Below are positions 46,080-54,709 of a stretch of 64,000 nucleotides of DNA, piece by piece. The stretch lies in the NCBI GenBank assembly GCA_001898385.1, contig MKTT01000083.1, forward strand, positions 25,937-89,936. The letters are read 5' to 3'. The stretch is from Planctomycetales bacterium 71-10. GTDB taxonomy: Bacteria > Planctomycetota > Planctomycetia > Isosphaerales > Isosphaeraceae. The stretch's first letter is position 1, and every line of letters begins with the position of its first letter. Below the pieces are notes generated by a model. The model was given only the letters and a program-made list of their open reading frames with translations. It had not been told where the DNA came from and did no database searches. A program made the translations under genes and the position numbers.

Positions 46080-46403
46080 ATGCCTACGGTCACGGTCGAG
46101 GGGGAGAAGGCGTTCGAAGTCGAGGCGGGGCGGAAGCTCGTGCTGGCGATCGAGGACGCGGGGATCGACATCCTGCACCGCTGCGGCGGCAACGCCCGCT
46201 GCACCACCTGCCGCGTCGAGATCCTCGCCGGCGACGTCCCCCCGCCGGAGATGGAGGAGCGCGGCCGGCTCGCCCGCGAGCCCGAGTTCGGCCCCAACAT
46301 CCGCCTCTCCTGCCAGATCCGCGTGGAGAGCGACCTGACCGTCAGGGTCGTCCAGCGCGCCTCCGTCACCGGCATCACGGCGGGGACCCGGCCGGAGGAG
46401 TGA
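46080..46403 (+). CDS. 2Fe-2S ferredoxin
   Basis: A 107-residue plant-type ferredoxin domain. Cluster ligands are C-G-G-N-A-R-C-T-T-C (C-x5-C-x2-C) and the later C in L-S-C-Q-I. It is a small electron carrier in the cytosol; the partner is unknown since no reductase or oxygenase is adjacent. ATG 46080 is preferred over 46047, which would add a short Arg/Pro leader. A GNAT gene remnant follows directly in the same frame. Confidence 0.9.
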   Translation: MPTVTVEGEKAFEVEAGRKLVLAIEDAGIDILHRCGGNARCTTCRVEILAGDVPPPEMEERGRLAREPEFGPNIRLSCQIRVESDLTVRVVQRASVTGITAGTRPEE

Positions 46404-46616
46404 GGAGGAGTCTCGTTTGACCGCGAGGCCGGCGACCTCGCCATCGCCCGCTGCCCGTCGCTGGCGGACCCGCTCGGCGTCCATGCCGTCGAGGTGGACG
46501 CGATCGACGCCCGGGCGGCCCGCTTCTACGCGAAGCATGGTTTCGTCCCGCTCCTCGACGACGAATTGCACCTCTATTTGCCGATCGCGACGATCCGCGG
46601 CCTGTTGCAGGGCTGA
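46404..46616 (+). pseudogene. C-terminal remnant of a TacT-like GNAT acetyltransferase
   Basis: Immediately after the ferredoxin stop, in the same frame, the sequence reads L-G-V-H-A-V-E-V-D-A-I-D-A-R-A-A-R-F-Y, then G-F-V-P-L-L-D-D-E-L-H-L-Y-L-P and I-A-T-I, ending at TGA 46616. This is the end of a GNAT of the toxin type found with DUF1778 antitoxins (V-D-A-x-D-x-x-A-x-x-F-Y-x-x-x-G-F). The acetyl-CoA motif and N-terminus are missing and no start or antitoxin is present, so it is a decayed fragment of about 70 codons. Confidence 0.75.
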
Positions 46617-46664
46617 CGACGCGGTTCGTCGCGTCGCCCGGTCCCGGGGAGTATTCCGATCGCC

Positions 46665-49472
46665 ATGCGAGCCGCCACGCCTCTCCTCCCGCTCGTCCTC
46701 CTCCTGGCGTCCGCGCCGCTCGCCCGCGCGCAGCAGCCGGCCAGGGCGCACGAGGTCCCCGCGCTGGCCGTCGAGAAGTACAAGCTGGCCAACGGGCTGA
46801 CGGTCCTCTTGCACGAGGACCACAAGACGCCCGTGACCGCCGTCCACGTCTGGTACAAGGTGGGGTCGCAGGACGAGAAGGCGGGGCGCACGGGGTTCGC
46901 GCACCTGTTCGAACACCTGATGTTCCAGGGGTCGAAGCACCACGACCGCGACTACTTCGGGCCGCTCGAACCGCTGGGGGCCGAGGTCAACGGCAACACG
47001 ACCGAGGACCGCACGGTCTACTTCGAGTCGGTCCCCGCCAACGCGGCCGAGCTGGCCCTGTGGCTGGAGGCCGACCGCATGGGCTTCCTCGTCCCCGCCA
47101 TGACGCAGGCCAAGCTCGACAACCAGCGCGACGTGGTGAAGAACGAGCGCCGGGAGTCCGTGGAGAACGTCCCGTACGGGATGTCGGAGGAGGCCCTGCG
47201 GCGGGCCCTCTACCCCGAAGGCCACCCCTACCGCCACGAGGTCATCGGCTCCATGGCCGACCTTTCGGCGGCGAGCCTGGACGACGTCTCGGCCTTCTTC
47301 CGCACCTACTACGCCCCGGACAACGCGATCCTCTCCATCGCCGGCGACATCGACAGGGCGAAGATCAAGGCCCAGGTGGAGAAGCTGTTCGGCCCGATCC
47401 CGAAGGGCCCGGCCGTGGCCCGGCCGAAGCCGTGGGTGCCGAAGCTCGACGGGCCGAAGCACCTGAAGGAGACCGACCGCGTCTCGCTCCCCCGCGCCCG
47501 GCTGGTCTGGCCCACGGTCCCCAGCCTCCACCCCGACGAGGTGGCGCTCGACGTGCTGGCGTCGGTGCTGGGGGGGCTGGACAAGGAGAACCGCCTGTAC
47601 GTCGCGCTCATGCACGACCGCGACCTGGCCGCGAACGTCGACGCCTCCCACCCCACCCAGGCGCTCTCGGGGACGTTCGAGGTCGACCTGCTTGCGCCGC
47701 CGGACGGGGACCTGGACGAGGTCGTGAAGGTCGCCCGCGAGCAGATCGAGCGGCTGAAGCGCGAGGGCCCCACGGACGACGAGGTGGCCAAGTCGCGCAA
47801 CGGCCGCGAGAGCGACCTGATCCAGGGCCTGCAATCGGTGCTCACCAAGGCCGAGACGTTCAGCACCTACGAGGCGCTGGCCGGCGACCCGACGGCCTAC
47901 CGCGCCGAGCTGGACCGCCTGTTCGCCGTGACGGCCGGGGACGTGAAGCGGGTCGCGAATCGCTACCTGACCGACGCCTTCATCCGGATGGACGTGGTCC
48001 CAGGGCCGCCGGCCGAGCGTCCCGCCGAGCCCGAGGTCGCCCGCACGGCGCCCTCGCCGTTCGAGCCGACCCAGCAGGCCCGCGACACCGACGCCGCCGT
48101 CGCGACGCCGACCGTCGGCCCGCCCCCCGCGTTCGCCCCGCCGAGCTTCGAGCGCCGGACGCTGTCGAACGGGCTCTCGGTCTGGGTCGCGCCGCGCCGC
48201 GAACTGCCGATCGTCACGCTCCAGCTCGTCGTCCCCTACGGCGAGACGTCCTCGCCGGCGGGGAAGGAGGGGGCCGGGTCGCTGGCCGTCGGGCTGCTGG
48301 ACGGCGGCACGGCATCCCGCACGGCCGCCCAGATGGCCGGCGAACTCTCCGAGATGGGCGCCGACCTGGGCCTGACGTGCAGTTTGGAATGGAGCGGCGC
48401 GAGCCTGACCACGCTGATCCGCCACCTCGACCGCGCGCTCGACGTCTACGCCGACGCCGTGCTGAACCCCGCGTTCCCGCAGGACGAGGTCGACCGCCGC
48501 AAGCTCCTCCGCCTGGCCGCGCTGGAGGCCCGCCGCGACTCGCCCGACGAGGTCTCCGCGGACGTCTTCCGCCGGCTGGTCTTCGGCGCGACGCACCCCT
48601 ACGGGCGCCCGTCGCTGGGCACGCCGGCGACGGTCGAGTCGATCACCCGCGACGACCTGGCGGCGTTCCATCGCTCCATCTTCACGCCCAAGGCCGCGAC
48701 GATCATCGTGGTCGGCGACGTCGAGCCCGACGCGATCGCGAAGGCGCTGGAGGCCCGCTTCGGCCGCTGGGAGGCCCGCCCCGCGCCCGCGAAGGTCGTC
48801 CCCGCGCCGCCGGGGGCGACGAACGCCGGGGCGCTGTTCGTGGTCGACTCGCCGGGCGCGGCGCAGTCGGTGCTGGCGGTGGGGCGGCTGGGCGTGGCGC
48901 GGAAGTCGCCCGAGGTCCCCGCGCTGTCGATCCTCAACGCGATCGTGGGCGGCCAGTTCTCCAGCCGCCTGAACATGAACCTGCGCGAGGACAAGGGCTA
49001 CAGCTACGGCGTCAGCTCGGAGTTCCGCACGCTCCGCGCCCCGGGGTGGTTCGAGGCCCGGGGCTCGGTCCAGACGAACGTCACCCGCCAGTCCGTGGAG
49101 GAGCTTCGTCGCGAGCTGGCCGACCTGCAAGGCCCGAGGCCCCTCACCGACGAGGAGGTCGATTCCGCCAAGCGTCGCGCCGAGTACGGCTTCCCCAGCC
49201 GGTTCGAGACGACGTTCGACGTGGCCGACCAGCTCGCGGCCATCGCCGCCTACGAGCTGCCCGACGACCACCTCGCCACCTACCTCGGCCGGATCGCGGC
49301 CGTCGACCGCGCCGAGGCCCAGCGCCTGGCCGCAGAGCACCTGAAGCCCGCCTCCATGACCACCCTGATCGTCGGCGACCGCGCCGCGATCGAGCCCGAG
49401 CTGAAGAAGCTCCCCGACGGGGCGGCCGTGCGGTTCGTCGACGAGGACGGGGAGCCGGCGGAGGCGGAGTGA
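46665..49472 (+). CDS. Secreted M16 zinc peptidase, fused two-half form
   Basis: A 935-residue protein with a signal peptide (L-L-P-L-V-L-L-L-A-S-A-P-L-A-R-A). The first half holds the intact motif H-L-F-E-H-L-M-F-Q-G-S and the downstream Glu in V-V-K-N-E-R-R-E-S. The second half, after a Pro/Ala linker near residue 480, is M16-like but lacks HxxEH and has the R-L-N-M-N-L-R-E-D-K-G-Y-S-Y-G substrate loop. So one chain combines the catalytic and non-catalytic halves, as in PqqL-like periplasmic enzymes. It is predicted periplasmic; the substrate is unknown. It is the second M16 system in the window, the other being the cytosolic pair at 15491-18027. Confidence 0.93.
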   Translation: MRAATPLLPLVLLLASAPLARAQQPARAHEVPALAVEKYKLANGLTVLLHEDHKTPVTAVHVWYKVGSQDEKAGRTGFAHLFEHLMFQGSKHHDRDYFGPLEPLGAEVNGNTTEDRTVYFESVPANAAELALWLEADRMGFLVPAMTQAKLDNQRDVVKNERRESVENVPYGMSEEALRRALYPEGHPYRHEVIGSMADLSAASLDDVSAFFRTYYAPDNAILSIAGDIDRAKIKAQVEKLFGPIPKGPAVARPKPWVPKLDGPKHLKETDRVSLPRARLVWPTVPSLHPDEVALDVLASVLGGLDKENRLYVALMHDRDLAANVDASHPTQALSGTFEVDLLAPPDGDLDEVVKVAREQIERLKREGPTDDEVAKSRNGRESDLIQGLQSVLTKAETFSTYEALAGDPTAYRAELDRLFAVTAGDVKRVANRYLTDAFIRMDVVPGPPAERPAEPEVARTAPSPFEPTQQARDTDAAVATPTVGPPPAFAPPSFERRTLSNGLSVWVAPRRELPIVTLQLVVPYGETSSPAGKEGAGSLAVGLLDGGTASRTAAQMAGELSEMGADLGLTCSLEWSGASLTTLIRHLDRALDVYADAVLNPAFPQDEVDRRKLLRLAALEARRDSPDEVSADVFRRLVFGATHPYGRPSLGTPATVESITRDDLAAFHRSIFTPKAATIIVVGDVEPDAIAKALEARFGRWEARPAPAKVVPAPPGATNAGALFVVDSPGAAQSVLAVGRLGVARKSPEVPALSILNAIVGGQFSSRLNMNLREDKGYSYGVSSEFRTLRAPGWFEARGSVQTNVTRQSVEELRRELADLQGPRPLTDEEVDSAKRRAEYGFPSRFETTFDVADQLAAIAAYELPDDHLATYLGRIAAVDRAEAQRLAAEHLKPASMTTLIVGDRAAIEPELKKLPDGAAVRFVDEDGEPAEAE

Positions 49473-49507
49473 ACCGACGCGGGTGCCCTTGTGGATTTGG
49501 GCATCCT

Positions 49508-49692
49508 AACGGCCTTCCCCCCCGGCGGGGGAAGGTGGCCCGGAGGGCCGGATGAGGGGGACGACGCGCGAAACGGCCGTCGCGCCCCCCGGGCCGGTCG
49601 GACGGGCCTTCGGCTCCCGATGGCACTCGTGCTCCGCGTCCCCCTCATCTGACCGCTTCGCGGTCTGTCTTCCCCCGCGAGGGGGGAAGACG
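49508..49692. repeat. Composite inverted repeat, full reference copy
   Basis: TAACGGCCTTCCCCCC hairpin with GGGGGAAGG, GGCCC-GGA-GGGCC, CGGATGAGGGGGACGACG, a spacer of about 75 bp, CGTCCCCCTCATCTGACCGC-TT-CGCGGTC and CTTCCCCCGCGAGGGGGGAAGACGTC. It is the closest sister of the copy split by IS110 and shows the empty target site CCCC-CT-CATCC (minus strand, left arm). Confidence 0.92.
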
Positions 49693-49836
49693 TCCGACGC
49701 GATCCGCCGAATTCCAAAGGCACGCTCAAACGACGGCCGGGCCTCGCGGTCGGGGCGGTCGGGCGTCATAATGCTGGTCCTCTCCACCGGATGCGACCGC
49801 CCCCTTGCGCCTGCCCGCCGATTCCCGGAGACCGCG

Positions 49837-51174
49837 ATGCCGCCGAGCGACCACGACGTCAACTCCACGCCGTACCAGGACCCGGAACTCGACCCGACGC
49901 TCGGCGCGCCGGCGGTGGAGGACGAGCCGGAGAGCCGGCCCGGCGGGCTGCCGCTGTACGTCTGGGTGCTCATCGCCGTGGCGGTCGCCGTCCCGCTGGG
50001 GCTGGTGTGGGGCGAGGGGGCGAAGTCGCTCCAGATCGTCCCCAACCTCATCATGCGGGCCCTGACCGCGCTGGCCGCGCCGCTGGTCGTGCTGGCGATC
50101 CTGCACGCGATCGTCGCCAACGACATCCGCGGCCGGCAGGGGGGCGTGATGATGCTCCTCTACCTCATCAACACCCTGGTCGCCATGGTGATCGGGCTGG
50201 TCCTGTCGAACCTCATCCGCCCCGGCCTGGGCGCGGCGCTCGGCGACCCGGGGGCGAATCAGGTCGTCGTCAAGAAGACGGTGACGGAGCTGGTCACGGA
50301 GCTGATCCCCAGGAGCATCGGCGAGGCGTTCGCCACCAACAACATCGCCCAGCTCGTCGTCCTGACCCTGGCGCTGGGGATCGGCCTGGTGAGGATCCGC
50401 GACGCCCACCGCGCGCAGGGGAAGGAGTCGTTCCAGACGGTCGTCGACCTCCTCTCCATCGCCTTCGAGCTGATGATGAAGGTGCTGCTCTGGGTCGTCG
50501 CGCTGGTGCCGCTGGCGGTGCTGGGGATCGTGGCGGCGCAGGTGGGGCAGGCGGAGGGGATGAAGGTCTTCCGGTCGCTGATCTGGCTGATCGGCGTCGT
50601 GCTGCTGGGCCTGGGCTTCCAGGTCGCCTGGTATCTGCTCCAGATGGCCGTCTTCGCGCGGATGTCGCCGCTGCGGTTCCTGCGCGGGGCGGCCGACGTG
50701 ATGGCCAACACGATGAGCACGGCCAGCACCGCGGCGACGATCCCCATCACCCTCGGGGCGCTGGGGCGGCTGGGGGTCTCGCGGCAGTCGAGCCAGCTCT
50801 GCGCGTGCATCGGGACCAACTTCAACAACGACGGCACGGCGCTCTACCAGGCCACGGCCGCCCTGTTCATGGCCCAGGCGCTGGGGTTCGACCTGAGCCT
50901 GACCGACCAGGTGATCGTCGTGCTGACGACGCTGGTGGCCAGCGTGGGGGCCGGCGGCATCCCGTCGGGGAGCTTCGTCACCATGCCCTTGATCTTCGCC
51001 GCCGTCCGCCTCCCCGCCGACAAGATCCCCATCCTCCTGACCGTCGACTGGTTCCTCGACCGCTGCCGGACCACGTCGAACGTCCTGGGCGACATGACCG
51101 TCGCCGTCCTCGTCGACAAGTTCGTCCCGCCGTCGGAAGGGGCCGCCGAGGGAGAGTCGCCGGGGCGGTCGTGA
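49837..51174 (+). CDS. Dicarboxylate/amino acid:cation symporter (DAACS family)
   Basis: A 445-residue transporter with eight helices and two hairpins. Family features are the S-T-A-S-T-A-A-T-I-P-I-T-L hairpin (serine-rich HP1), G-T-N-F-N-N-D-G-T-A-L-Y-Q (NMDGT-like motif of helix 7), G-A-G-G-I-P-S-G-S-F (HP2) and D-W-F-L-D-R-C-R-T-T-S-N-V (helix 8, substrate Asp/Arg). NMDGT appears as N-N-D-G-T. It takes up dicarboxylates or acidic amino acids with Na or H ions. ATG 49837 is chosen since CCGGAG is six bases upstream; the acidic leader of about 35 residues is unusual. It stands alone after a composite repeat. Confidence 0.92.
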   Translation: MPPSDHDVNSTPYQDPELDPTLGAPAVEDEPESRPGGLPLYVWVLIAVAVAVPLGLVWGEGAKSLQIVPNLIMRALTALAAPLVVLAILHAIVANDIRGRQGGVMMLLYLINTLVAMVIGLVLSNLIRPGLGAALGDPGANQVVVKKTVTELVTELIPRSIGEAFATNNIAQLVVLTLALGIGLVRIRDAHRAQGKESFQTVVDLLSIAFELMMKVLLWVVALVPLAVLGIVAAQVGQAEGMKVFRSLIWLIGVVLLGLGFQVAWYLLQMAVFARMSPLRFLRGAADVMANTMSTASTAATIPITLGALGRLGVSRQSSQLCACIGTNFNNDGTALYQATAALFMAQALGFDLSLTDQVIVVLTTLVASVGAGGIPSGSFVTMPLIFAAVRLPADKIPILLTVDWFLDRCRTTSNVLGDMTVAVLVDKFVPPSEGAAEGESPGRS

Positions 51175-51354
51175 ATTCCCATTCAGGATCGTCGGTGTGG
51201 CATCGTGTACACCGGGGGCGCGGGCATAATGGCACCGTCGGCGTCATGGCGTCGCGCCCGGCCTCGTGCATGGCGACGGGGTTGATGGGACGACGCGCGA
51301 AGGCTCATGCGAGCCGTCCGGGACGCCGCCATCCCCCCATCGTGCGAGCACCTG

Positions 51355-54300
51355 ATGAGCAAGTTCGACATCGCGTCGGGATCGACGTCTCCTGCGTTCG
51401 TCGCGCGTCCGATCCGCCGGGAGCGGGGCCGCCTGGGTAAGGGTCGTCGTCCGCGACTGGAGGGCCTGGAGCGGCGCCTGGCGCTGGCTTACGGCGGGAC
51501 GGATTTCGACCTCCAGGCCGAGCTGAAGCTGGCCTCCCCGGCGTACTACGACGCCTTCGGGTGGTCGATCTCGGCGACGGCCGACGGCGACGCGGTGGCG
51601 GTCGGCGCGCCGGGGGCGCTCGACCCGGCGCTGGGGACGTGGCACCAGGGGAGCGTGACCGTCTTCCGTCGCGAGGAGGGGGCGTGGTCGCAGGATGCGG
51701 TCCTCAAGCCGCCCCTGTCGGACCAGGACGCCTTCATCATCGGCCGCGAGGTCGCGATCAGCGGCGACGGCGACGTGGTGGTGTCCACCGGCTGGGAGGG
51801 CGGCGAGGATCCGCCGTTCCGGCTCTACGTCTTCGAGCGCGAGGCCGGGAGCTGGAGCTTCCGGCAGTCGATCGAGCTGCCGCCGAGCGTGGGCGCCACG
51901 AGGGGATGGCCGTCGACGAACCGCATCTCGATCAGCGGCGACGGCGGCGTGATCGCGCTGGGGACGGCGAGCGGCCCGGCCGAGTACGCCGAGGCCCCCG
52001 GCTCCGTCCGCCTCTTCTCCCGGGGCGCGACCGGCGAATGGGCCCTGTCCGCCGAGCTGACCTCGCCCGGCCCCTGGTCGGACGAGACGTTCGGCGCGTC
52101 GGTCGGCCTCTCGGCCGACGGCGCCACCCTCGCGGTTGGCGCGGGGCTCGACGTCGGGGACGACTACAACCCCGGCGCGGTCTACGTCTATCACGCCGTC
52201 GAAGGGCAGTGGCTCGGCCTGACGACGATCGGGTTCATCGACTACGTCTGGGCGCTGGGCGAACGCCTCTCCATCAGCGACGACGGCCGGACCATCCTGG
52301 CCTCGGGCCGGAGTTGGGACGGGGGGGGATGGCAACAGGGCACGGCCTACGTCTTCGAGGAGATGGAGAACGGCGGCTGGAACTGGGTGGGCGCGCTCGT
52401 CGCCCCCTACGATTCGCAGTATGAGTCGCAGTTCGGCCTGTTCATGGACCTGTCCCCGGACGGGAAGACGGTCGTGGCCTCCGGATGGGACGAATCCGGG
52501 TCGCACCAGGCCGCGTTCGTGTACACGCGGGTAGACGGCGGCTGGTCGTCCCCGGCGGTCCTGGCCGCGCCGGGGGATCCGACTCCCGACGACTCCTTCG
52601 CGGCCTCCTTCGCCGTGGCCGACGACGACGTGTTCGTCCAGTCCGACCCGGCGGCCCTGGCCCGCGGTGCGGACTCCGTCTTCGTGTACAGGCGGGTGGC
52701 GGGCCCCGAGATCCTCGTCCAGCCGAGCGACGCGACGACCACGCCCGAGACGCCCGTCACGTTCCTCGCCGCGGCGGGGGGGGCGGGGGTCTCGGTGCGG
52801 TGGCAGGTGAGCGCCGACAACGGCTCCCAATGGGAGGACGTCCCGGGCGCGATCCACGACTGGTACACCGTCGCGTCCCCGCCGGCCGTCAACGGCAACC
52901 TGTACCGGGCGGTGTACACGGACGCCCAGGGCGGCGAGTCCGTCACCCGCGCCGCGCGGCTGGTCGTCGCCGAGGCGACCCCGGTGGTCACGGTGGACGT
53001 CGCCCCGAACCCGACGGCGCTGGACGATCCCATCACGTTCACGGTCCGGGTCTCGCCCCAGGTCCCCGGCGGGGCCTCGCCCTCGGGCGGGCGGATCACG
53101 CTGTTCTTCCTCAATTCCATCTATTACGCCGACGTGGTGGACGGCGTGGCGGTGATCGCCGCCTATCCGGCCTACTACCCCGGGACCTTCGCCGTCCGGG
53201 CGGGCTACGACGGCGCGAACGACCCCCGCTACCTCGACGCCGCCGGCTCGGCCGTCCTGGTGGTCGAGCACGCGAGGCCGGAGGTCGACGCCGCGCTGGC
53301 CGTCCCCGACCCGTATTACGGCCAGCCGAACCGGCTCGACGTGCGGCTGGAGAAGCCCGGCGACGTCGAGTGGCCCTACCTGCCGTCGCCGTCGGGGTTG
53401 ATCTCGCTCTGGGACGGCGCCGAATACCTGGGCTCCGCGCCCCTGGCGATCGGTGCCGACGGGGCCGCGACGGCGAGCGTCCCGTTCGCGATCCGGGCGA
53501 CCGGCCTTCAGTGGATCCGCTGGACCTACTCGGGCGACGAGTGGTATGCGGCCTCGTCCACGAGCATCGCGCTGGACCTGGACCGGGCGCCGACGACCCT
53601 GATCGCCGCGCCGATCTCCGGGTCGCCGATCTCCTATTACGGCCAGGGGGCCTACTACCGGATCCAGGCGACCGGACCGGGGGGGGCGCCGGCGGCCGGC
53701 ACGGTCCGGATCACCTTCCCGGACGACGCCGCTTACAACGGCGGGACCTACACCTTGGGGAGAGACGGCACCCTGGACGTCGTCCTCTCCACCGAGCGCC
53801 GTCCGGGCGCCCACCGGGTGACGTTCGACTTCGACGGGACCACGGCGGCGGGCATCGCGACGTACACGACGGTCATGGGGATTTACAAGGCCCCGACGAC
53901 CGTGGAGGTGGCGGCCGGCGTCTGGACCCAGGAACTCGGCGTCACGTTCACGGCCACGGTCGCCAACGCCGAGTCCTGGATCGCCCCGACCTCCGGCGTG
54001 GTGCAGTTCTACGTCGACAACGCGCTCATGGGCGAGGCGATCGTCGGCCACGACCACGTCGCGCGGTGGACGACGAAGGCCCTGCCGCTCGGCGTCCGCA
54101 CCGTCGTCGCGGTCTACCGGGAATCGGCGAACTTCCAGGCGAGCCAGTCGGCCCCGATCCAGGTCCCCATCGTCCCCCGTCGGATCGAGACCACGACGAC
54201 GCTCACCTCCAGCGCCAACCCGGCGGCTCCGGGCGAGCGCCTGACGTATTTCGCCGACGTCGCCGGCGCGAACGGCGAGCCGCGGCCGACGGCGGGCCTG

Positions 54301-54651
54301 GTCCGCTTCTATGTGGGCCTGAGGCCGATCGTGGAGGTCCCCATCGACGCGAGCGGCAGGGCGGGCCTCTTCGCCCGGTTCGACGCGGCGGGGTCCTACA
54401 CGATGACGGCCGTCTACCTGGGGATGCCCGGGTTCCAGACCAGCCAGTCGGCCCACCTCAACCAGGTCGTCGCCGCCCCGGTCCCCGCCCGGGTCGCGAC
54501 GACCGCGACCGCGACGCCCTCCACGGTCTCGGCCGCCGCGGCGGCGGCCGAGGAGGCTCGGGTCGCGCTCACGCCGGCCCAGGCGCGGCGCGCGGCGTTC
54601 GCGGCGAGGCTCGCCGCGCGACGGTCGTCCTTCAGGCCGATGCGGGGCTGA
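51355..54651 (+). CDS. Large surface protein: FG-GAP and Ig-like repeats
   Basis: A 1,098-residue protein. The N-terminus is basic and carries R-R-P-R-L-E-G-L-E-R-R-L-A-L-A, a planctomycete L-E-x-R-type motif shared in form with two other large proteins here. Residues about 60-450 are FG-GAP_2-like blades (F-G-W-S-I-S-A-T-A-D-G-D-A-V-A-V-G-A-P-G), which can form a beta-propeller. Then comes an Ig-like domain (V-R-W-Q-V-S-A-D-N-G-S-Q-W-E-D-V) and about five bacterial Ig repeats (for example G-L-V-R-F-Y-V-G-L-R-P). The C-terminus is a basic tail (A-R-R-A-A-F-A-A-R-L-A-A-R-R). No classical signal peptide, dockerin or anchor is visible. A cell-surface or adhesive role is inferred. Confidence 0.85.
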   Translation: MSKFDIASGSTSPAFVARPIRRERGRLGKGRRPRLEGLERRLALAYGGTDFDLQAELKLASPAYYDAFGWSISATADGDAVAVGAPGALDPALGTWHQGSVTVFRREEGAWSQDAVLKPPLSDQDAFIIGREVAISGDGDVVVSTGWEGGEDPPFRLYVFEREAGSWSFRQSIELPPSVGATRGWPSTNRISISGDGGVIALGTASGPAEYAEAPGSVRLFSRGATGEWALSAELTSPGPWSDETFGASVGLSADGATLAVGAGLDVGDDYNPGAVYVYHAVEGQWLGLTTIGFIDYVWALGERLSISDDGRTILASGRSWDGGGWQQGTAYVFEEMENGGWNWVGALVAPYDSQYESQFGLFMDLSPDGKTVVASGWDESGSHQAAFVYTRVDGGWSSPAVLAAPGDPTPDDSFAASFAVADDDVFVQSDPAALARGADSVFVYRRVAGPEILVQPSDATTTPETPVTFLAAAGGAGVSVRWQVSADNGSQWEDVPGAIHDWYTVASPPAVNGNLYRAVYTDAQGGESVTRAARLVVAEATPVVTVDVAPNPTALDDPITFTVRVSPQVPGGASPSGGRITLFFLNSIYYADVVDGVAVIAAYPAYYPGTFAVRAGYDGANDPRYLDAAGSAVLVVEHARPEVDAALAVPDPYYGQPNRLDVRLEKPGDVEWPYLPSPSGLISLWDGAEYLGSAPLAIGADGAATASVPFAIRATGLQWIRWTYSGDEWYAASSTSIALDLDRAPTTLIAAPISGSPISYYGQGAYYRIQATGPGGAPAAGTVRITFPDDAAYNGGTYTLGRDGTLDVVLSTERRPGAHRVTFDFDGTTAAGIATYTTVMGIYKAPTTVEVAAGVWTQELGVTFTATVANAESWIAPTSGVVQFYVDNALMGEAIVGHDHVARWTTKALPLGVRTVVAVYRESANFQASQSAPIQVPIVPRRIETTTTLTSSANPAAPGERLTYFADVAGANGEPRPTAGLVRFYVGLRPIVEVPIDASGRAGLFARFDAAGSYTMTAVYLGMPGFQTSQSAHLNQVVAAPVPARVATTATATPSTVSAAAAAAEEARVALTPAQARRAAFAARLAARRSSFRPMRG

Positions 54652-54709
54652 GGCCGCCGGCTCCCATCGGCCCCGAGATCCCGATCCGATCGACATCCAC
54701 GAGGTACGC

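Noticed and set aside
45486..49340. A 1,284-codon open frame on the minus strand
   Set aside because: Most of it lies antisense to the clearly coding M16 peptidase at 46665-49472 and reads as Arg/Gly/Asp-rich low-complexity sequence. Only the last 127 codons (45486-45869) look like a protein.
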